A stretch of 64,000 bases of DNA from DASXRA01 sp963737425. GTDB taxonomy: Bacteria; Actinomycetota; Actinomycetes; Mycobacteriales; Jatrophihabitantaceae. The stretch covers positions 1-64,000 of the forward strand of contig CAVTSX010000008.1 in the NCBI GenBank assembly GCA_963737425.1, written 5' to 3'. The notes below the pieces were generated by a model. It did not search any database and was not told the origin of the DNA. It saw only the letters and a list, made by a program, of their open reading frames with translations. Below, one piece after another: positions 60,213 to 64,000 of the stretch (the first letter of the stretch is position 1; each line of letters begins with the position of its first letter). Both the position numbers and the translations under genes were made by a program.

Positions 60213-60240
60213 TGTCCCCCGGACGGACGCTCGTTCGTCG
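60213..60240 (+). promoter_or_regulatory. ECF42-like promoter motif
   Basis: TGTCCC (60213-60218), 13 bases, CGTTCGTCG (60232-60240). The SnoaL-like start codon follows only seven bases after the motif, so the transcript may be leaderless. Nearly identical to 58645-58672 in its two conserved blocks. Confidence 0.65.
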
Positions 60241-60247
60241 CCTGGGT

Positions 60248-60691
60248 ATGACGGAAAACCTTTCAGCCCAGTTAGCCAGCAACAAGGCGACGTTCGCCCG
60301 CCTTCACCACGCCCTCAACAGCGGCGATGCGGAGCTCATCTCGAAAACGATCGACGAGGTCTTCGACCCGGACGTGCGAATCAGCACGCCATTGCCCGGT
60401 GAGGCGACGGGCGCGCAACTGCTCAAACAAGTGTGGGACGTTCTCCTTCGGGCGTACCCCGACCTTCACGTGGCCGTCGAGGACCTGATCGCCGAGGGCG
60501 ACAAGCTCGTCGCCAGGCAGACGGTCACTGGGACCCACCAAGGCGAATACCTGGGCATCGCACCCACCGGCAAGCACGTCACCTACAACGAGATCTTCAT
60601 CGTCCGCTTCGCCGACGGCCGAATTGCCGAGACCTGGGGAGTCGTCGACGTCCTCGCCCAGATGAGACAGCTCGGTGCGGTCCCGGCCTAG
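60248..60691 (+). CDS. SnoaL-like (NTF2-fold) protein
   Basis: A 147-residue protein of the SnoaL/ester-cyclase group: ALNSGDAELISKTIDEVFDP, AYPDLHVAVEDLIAEGDKLV, TGTHQGEYLGIAPTGKHV and FADGRIAETWGVVDVLAQM. This group includes polyketide cyclases and many stress proteins. It is the first gene downstream of an ECF42-like promoter motif and probably part of that regulon. No catalytic role is proven. Confidence 0.88.
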   Translation: MTENLSAQLASNKATFARLHHALNSGDAELISKTIDEVFDPDVRISTPLPGEATGAQLLKQVWDVLLRAYPDLHVAVEDLIAEGDKLVARQTVTGTHQGEYLGIAPTGKHVTYNEIFIVRFADGRIAETWGVVDVLAQMRQLGAVPA

Positions 60692-60745
60692 CCCAGCCCG
60701 GTCACCCCAACCATCCACTCGAACGAATCCGCGAAAGGAACCACT

Positions 60746-61219
60746 ATGGACGCCCGCCTCAACCTCTTTCAGAACACGGTCGCGCTCAAGGCCGGCAAGT
60801 ACCTCGCCTCTGCGGGTCGCGTTGTCACCGATTCGACGCTGCCCGCCGCGACGCGGGAGCTCGTCAGCCTGCGCGCCAGCCAGATCAACGGGTGCGGTTA
60901 CTGCGCCGACATGCACACCAAGGACGCCGCGCACGCCGGGGAAAGCCAGCTCCGCCTCAACCTGGTGGCGACCTGGCGGGAGGCAACCGTCTTCACCGAC
61001 GCCGAGCGCGCCGCGCTCGAGCTCGCCGAACAGGGCACCCGAATCGCCGACGCGGCGGGAGGCGTCACCGACCAGGCGTGGGCAAATGCCACCCGCCACT
61101 ACGACGAAGAGCAACTCGGCGCGCTGGTCTCGCTGATCGGCTTCATCAACGCCTTCAATCGCATCAACGTCATCACCCGGCAGCCGGCCGGCGACTACCA
61201 ACCCGGCCAGTGGGACTAG
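60746..61219 (+). CDS. Carboxymuconolactone decarboxylase/AhpD-like peroxidase protein
   Basis: A 157-residue AhpD-fold protein: RELVSLRASQINGCGYCADM carries the CxxC redox pair and downstream His (CGYCADMH, about 50-57), then TDAERAALELAEQGTRI and LGALVSLIGFINAFNRINV. Such proteins act as alkylhydroperoxidases. AAAGGAA precedes the ATG. This is one of the three gene types (COE) linked to ECF41 sigma factors. Confidence 0.92.
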   Translation: MDARLNLFQNTVALKAGKYLASAGRVVTDSTLPAATRELVSLRASQINGCGYCADMHTKDAAHAGESQLRLNLVATWREATVFTDAERAALELAEQGTRIADAAGGVTDQAWANATRHYDEEQLGALVSLIGFINAFNRINVITRQPAGDYQPGQWD

Positions 61220-61252
61220 GAAGCCCGGTGCTGCGATCGACCGTCGAAGGGA

Positions 61253-61693
61253 ATGACCATGACTGACACCGCTCTGCTCACCGGACAGGACGTCGGCGAG
61301 GCCGAGGGCGCCATGACCGCGCTGCTCGAACGCGCCATCGCCCAGACCGGACGCATCCGCGCCGAATACGTCACGCTGCGGGTGCTCGCTGCGCGCGGCT
61401 CATTCGGGAGTGACGCCGAGCTGATCGACTTCATCGCCGGCCAGCGTCAGCTCGGTCTGGCCGCCGCGGACGTCGGGACGATGCTTGACCGCCTGCGGGC
61501 CGATGGCCTGATGACGGCTTCGCCGGTCGAACTCACCGCCGACGGGCGCGCCCTGCTCGAGGACCTCGCCGCAACCGTTGCCCCGGTGACCCGCCAACTG
61601 TTTACCGGCCTTGACCCCAACGACCTGGCCGTGGCCCACCGCGTCCTCGTCGAACTCACTCAGCGCGCCCAGGCGATGACGGGCACTTCCTGA
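61253..61693 (+). CDS. MarR-like winged-helix regulator
   Basis: A 146-residue protein: TGRIRAEYVTLRVLAARGSF, DFIAGQRQLGLAAADVGTML, RLRADGLMTASPVELTADGR. The layout of helix, recognition region and wing matches MarR-type regulators, with a shortened wing. It follows the AhpD-like gene by 33 bases and may sense the same stress. GAAGGGAATGACC precedes the start. Confidence 0.72.
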   Translation: MTMTDTALLTGQDVGEAEGAMTALLERAIAQTGRIRAEYVTLRVLAARGSFGSDAELIDFIAGQRQLGLAAADVGTMLDRLRADGLMTASPVELTADGRALLEDLAATVAPVTRQLFTGLDPNDLAVAHRVLVELTQRAQAMTGTS

Positions 61694-61741
61694 CCCTGCG
61701 CCCGCGACGAGCGAGGACCCGCCGAGATCGAGCCGGCCGTG

Positions 61742-62299
61742 TCACGGCCCCGGATATGCGACCCGTTCGCCGGGCGGGTCCTCGCCCGTGAGCCCGTCCA
61801 CCGATTCCCGGATGAGGTCGGCGTGGCCCACGTGCCGCGAGTACTCCTCGATCATGTCGATCACGAGCCGCCGAAGGTACGGTGATTCGCCGCTACGGGC
61901 CGTGTGCTTGGCCTGGTGCTCCATGCCGCCGGCGGCCAGCGCCTCCTTGACCGCGGAGCGCGAGCGAGCCACGGCGTCCTTCCAGATCATCAGGAGCTGC
62001 TCGGGGGAGTCCTCGGCGGCCGAATGCCACTCCCAGTCGGGGTCGGCGTCCCAGTCCACTGTGTCCCACGGCGGCCCCAGCTCTCGCCCGAGCAGTTTCT
62101 GGGAGAACATGTCGTCCTCGACGAGGGCCAGATGCTTGAGCAGCCCGCCCAGAGTCATCGACGACGGTGCGTGTGTCGCCCGCAGGCCGGCCGCGTCCAG
62201 TCCTCCGCATTTCCACGCAAATATCGTGCGCTGGCGTTCCAGCGAGCCCAGCAGAGTGTCGGTTTCGTCGCCCGCGACGGGAGGTTCCAGGTACGTCAT
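61742..62299 (-). CDS. DinB-family (DUF664) protein
   Basis: A 185-residue four-helix protein: LGSLERQRTIFAWKCGGLDA, SSMTLGGLLKHLALVEDDMF with the metal-type His, and IDMIEEYSRHVGHADLIRES with the HxxxHxD-like pair. DUF664 members are mycothiol- or bacillithiol-dependent S-transferase-like proteins; no activity is established here. Divergent in direction from the IS1182-type transposase. Confidence 0.88.
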   Translation of the reverse strand: MTYLEPPVAGDETDTLLGSLERQRTIFAWKCGGLDAAGLRATHAPSSMTLGGLLKHLALVEDDMFSQKLLGRELGPPWDTVDWDADPDWEWHSAAEDSPEQLLMIWKDAVARSRSAVKEALAAGGMEHQAKHTARSGESPYLRRLVIDMIEEYSRHVGHADLIRESVDGLTGEDPPGERVAYPGP

Positions 62300-62434
62300 G
62301 GGAAATGAACCTACTGGGCGCCCCGGCTGTGTCTAGGTGGCTGGTGTTTTTCGCCGCGTGGCGGTCCATGGTCTTGTTGATCAGTTCGGGGAGCATGTCC
62401 TTATGACGCGGGGGCTTCGCTGCCGGAGTGAATC

Positions 62435-64000
62435 GTGACGTTGGGCCAGGCGCCGAGGCAGGCGGATCTGTTCCGGTCCACGGCCGGGTTCTGCGAGCCG
62501 CGGGTCGCGCCGGATTCGATCTATGGGCTGCTGCATCGGGAGTGTCGTCGGCTGTTCGGTGATGAGAGGTTCGCGGACCTGTTCACCGATGTGGGCCGGC
62601 GCAGTGTGCCTCCGATGATCGTGGCGGTGGTGATGGTGTTGCAGCGCGTCGAGGGCTGCTCGGATCGGGAGGCGGTGGACCGGTTCTGCTTCGATGCGCG
62701 GTGGAAGTACGCGGCGGGCGGGCTGGATTTCGACTATCCGGGCTTTGTGCACACGGTGTTGGTGGACATGCGCGCCCGGCTGGCTGCCTCGCAGGCCCCG
62801 GGCCGGATCTTCGACGCGGTGCTGGAGGTGGCCAAGGCGGCGGGGCTGGTGGGCCGGCGGCGGGTGTTGGACTCGACAGCGTTGTATGACGCGGTGGCCA
62901 CGATGGACACCGTCACCCTGGTCCGCTCGGCGATCCGGGGGCTGCTCAAGGTCGCGGGCGGCGAACTGGGCGAGCAGTTGCGGGCGGTGCTGGCCCGCGA
63001 TGATGACTACGCGGGCGCGGGCAAGCCGGTCTGTGACTACGACGATGCCGCGGCTCGTGCCGAGCTGATCGATGCGCTGGCCCGCGACGGCATGGCGCTG
63101 CTCGCGGTGCTGGAGGGCCGCGAGCTGTCCGAAGCACTGAGCCAGGCCGCCGCGCTGCTGGGCACCGTGCTCGGCCAGGACCTCGATCAAGACGAGACGG
63201 GGGTGTTCCGCATCGCGCGGCGGGTCGCGAGAGACCGGGTGATCTCTACCGTGGACCCCGAGACCCGGCACGGGCACAAGACCGCGGCACGCGGCTTCGA
63301 CGGCTACAAGGGCCATGTCGGCATCGACCCAGACACCGAGATCATCACTGCCACCACGGTCACGGCCGGCAACGCCGCAGACGCCAGCGCCGCGAAGGAC
63401 CTGATCACCGACCTGCTCGACGACTCCACCGACGACTCCACCGAGGGCGTCGGTGATCCGGGCGAGGGCAGCACAGCGGATCGAGCGAGTGTCTACGGCG
63501 ACAACGCCTACGGCACCGGGGAATTACACGCACGGCTGGAACGGGCCGGGATCGAGTCCAAGTGCAAGACCCAGCAGCCGGTCGCCAAGGGCGGGCGCTT
63601 CGCCAAGGACCGTTTCGAGGTCGATCTGCAGCGCGACACGGTGCGCTGTCCCGCCGGGCACACCGCACCGATCCGGCGCAGCAGCAACGGGGCCGGCGCC
63701 GCCAGCTTCTGGCCGTACTGCACCCACTGCCCGCTGCGCCAGCACTGCACCACCGCCCCCGACGGACGCACCATCACCGTCGGGATCCACGAACGGCAAC
63801 TCGCCGATGCCCGGGCCCGGCAACGCGACCCGGACTGGGTCAGCGACTACCGGGCCACCCGACCCAAGGTCGAACGCAAGATCGCCCACCTGATGCGCCG
63901 CCGCCACGGCGGACGCCGCGCCCGCGTCCGAGGCACCACCAAGATCGCCGCCGACTTCGCCCTGCTCGCCGCCGCGATCAACCTCGCCCGCCTCGCCGTG
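62435..64000 (+). CDS. IS1182-family transposase, runs off the window
   Basis: An open frame of 522 codons from GTG 62435 to the window end without a stop. It shows the IS1182/IS5-group order: an N-terminal domain (FADLFTDVGRRSVPPMIVAV, RVEGCSDREAVDRFCFDARW), first catalytic Asp in VLDSTALYDAVA, GHKTAARGFDGYKGHVGIDP with the second Asp, VYGDNAYGTGEL, a Cys cluster (YCTHCPLRQHC) and GRRARVRGTTKIAADFALLA near the end. About 20-40 residues are probably missing. The left terminal repeat (before 62435) could not be fixed with one end only. Confidence 0.93.
   Translation, partial: MTLGQAPRQADLFRSTAGFCEPRVAPDSIYGLLHRECRRLFGDERFADLFTDVGRRSVPPMIVAVVMVLQRVEGCSDREAVDRFCFDARWKYAAGGLDFDYPGFVHTVLVDMRARLAASQAPGRIFDAVLEVAKAAGLVGRRRVLDSTALYDAVATMDTVTLVRSAIRGLLKVAGGELGEQLRAVLARDDDYAGAGKPVCDYDDAAARAELIDALARDGMALLAVLEGRELSEALSQAAALLGTVLGQDLDQDETGVFRIARRVARDRVISTVDPETRHGHKTAARGFDGYKGHVGIDPDTEIITATTVTAGNAADASAAKDLITDLLDDSTDDSTEGVGDPGEGSTADRASVYGDNAYGTGELHARLERAGIESKCKTQQPVAKGGRFAKDRFEVDLQRDTVRCPAGHTAPIRRSSNGAGAASFWPYCTHCPLRQHCTTAPDGRTITVGIHERQLADARARQRDPDWVSDYRATRPKVERKIAHLMRRRHGGRRARVRGTTKIAADFALLAAAINLARLAV

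Noticed and set aside
62381..63316. 311-codon minus-strand frame at the window end
   Set aside because: Antisense to the IS1182-type transposase, which has clear catalytic motifs.
1..64000. CRISPR arrays, rRNA genes and riboswitches
   Set aside because: No regularly spaced direct repeats, no rRNA-like sequence and no riboswitch core was noticed in any intergenic stretch.

Overview
The window is high-GC DNA with actinobacterial hallmarks: a WhiB protein, an LCP cell-wall ligase, SigJ-type sigma factors with SnoaL-like tails, frequent GTG/TTG starts and an AICE-type integrative element. The genus cannot be named from sequence alone. No rRNA, CRISPR array or housekeeping operon was seen, so this looks like a variable chromosomal segment built by repeated integration at tRNA genes.

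1-20785: an integrated actinomycete AICE-type element. Its backbone runs left to right: winged-helix protein, aminoglycoside-phosphotransferase-like protein, divergent BldD-like regulator and WhiB protein, DUF2637/Spd membrane proteins, FtsK/TraB-type translocase, small proteins, GIY-YIG nuclease, prim-pol, DUF3987 helicase/primase-like protein, Xis and tyrosine integrase. A cargo zone (16.5-20.2 kb) lies between int and the right attachment site. It holds a Pro-rich peptide plus DUF6338-like membrane protein, a Panacea toxin-antitoxin pair and an AspBHI-like modification-dependent endonuclease. The right end is a tRNA-Ser(GCU) 3' half; the intact tRNA should lie just left of position 1.

20786-24325: a second, decayed tRNA-Ser-linked segment (repeated arm sequence, truncated lldD-like fragment), an SDR oxidoreductase, an alpha/beta hydrolase and a MarR regulator. 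24368-36574: an intact tRNA-Arg(ACG) followed by an island that starts with an integrase relic and ends at a copy of the tRNA 3' part with another integrase relic beyond it. It carries a Met-rich exported protein with a two-component system (possible copper sensing), a TetR/MMPL efflux pair, an ACT-domain protein, an intact IS630-family element, an acyltransferase and a secreted protein.

36.9-53.9 kb: accessory metabolism and transport (YCII, DUF2252 pseudogene, nickel/cobalt permease, tandem-repeat exported protein, SDR/saccharopine-reductase operon with divergent AraC regulator, CPBP protease, ArsR/AHSA1 pair, MFS efflux, PadR pair, LCP protein, HipA-like kinase plus DUF3037, Fpg/Nei glycosylase, aldo-keto reductase). 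54.0-61.7 kb: a stress-type cluster with two ECF41 (SigJ) sigma genes and one ECF42 sigma gene, each beside redox or YCII genes. Recurring promoter motifs tie these genes together. 62.4 kb to the end: an IS1182-family transposase that runs off the window.
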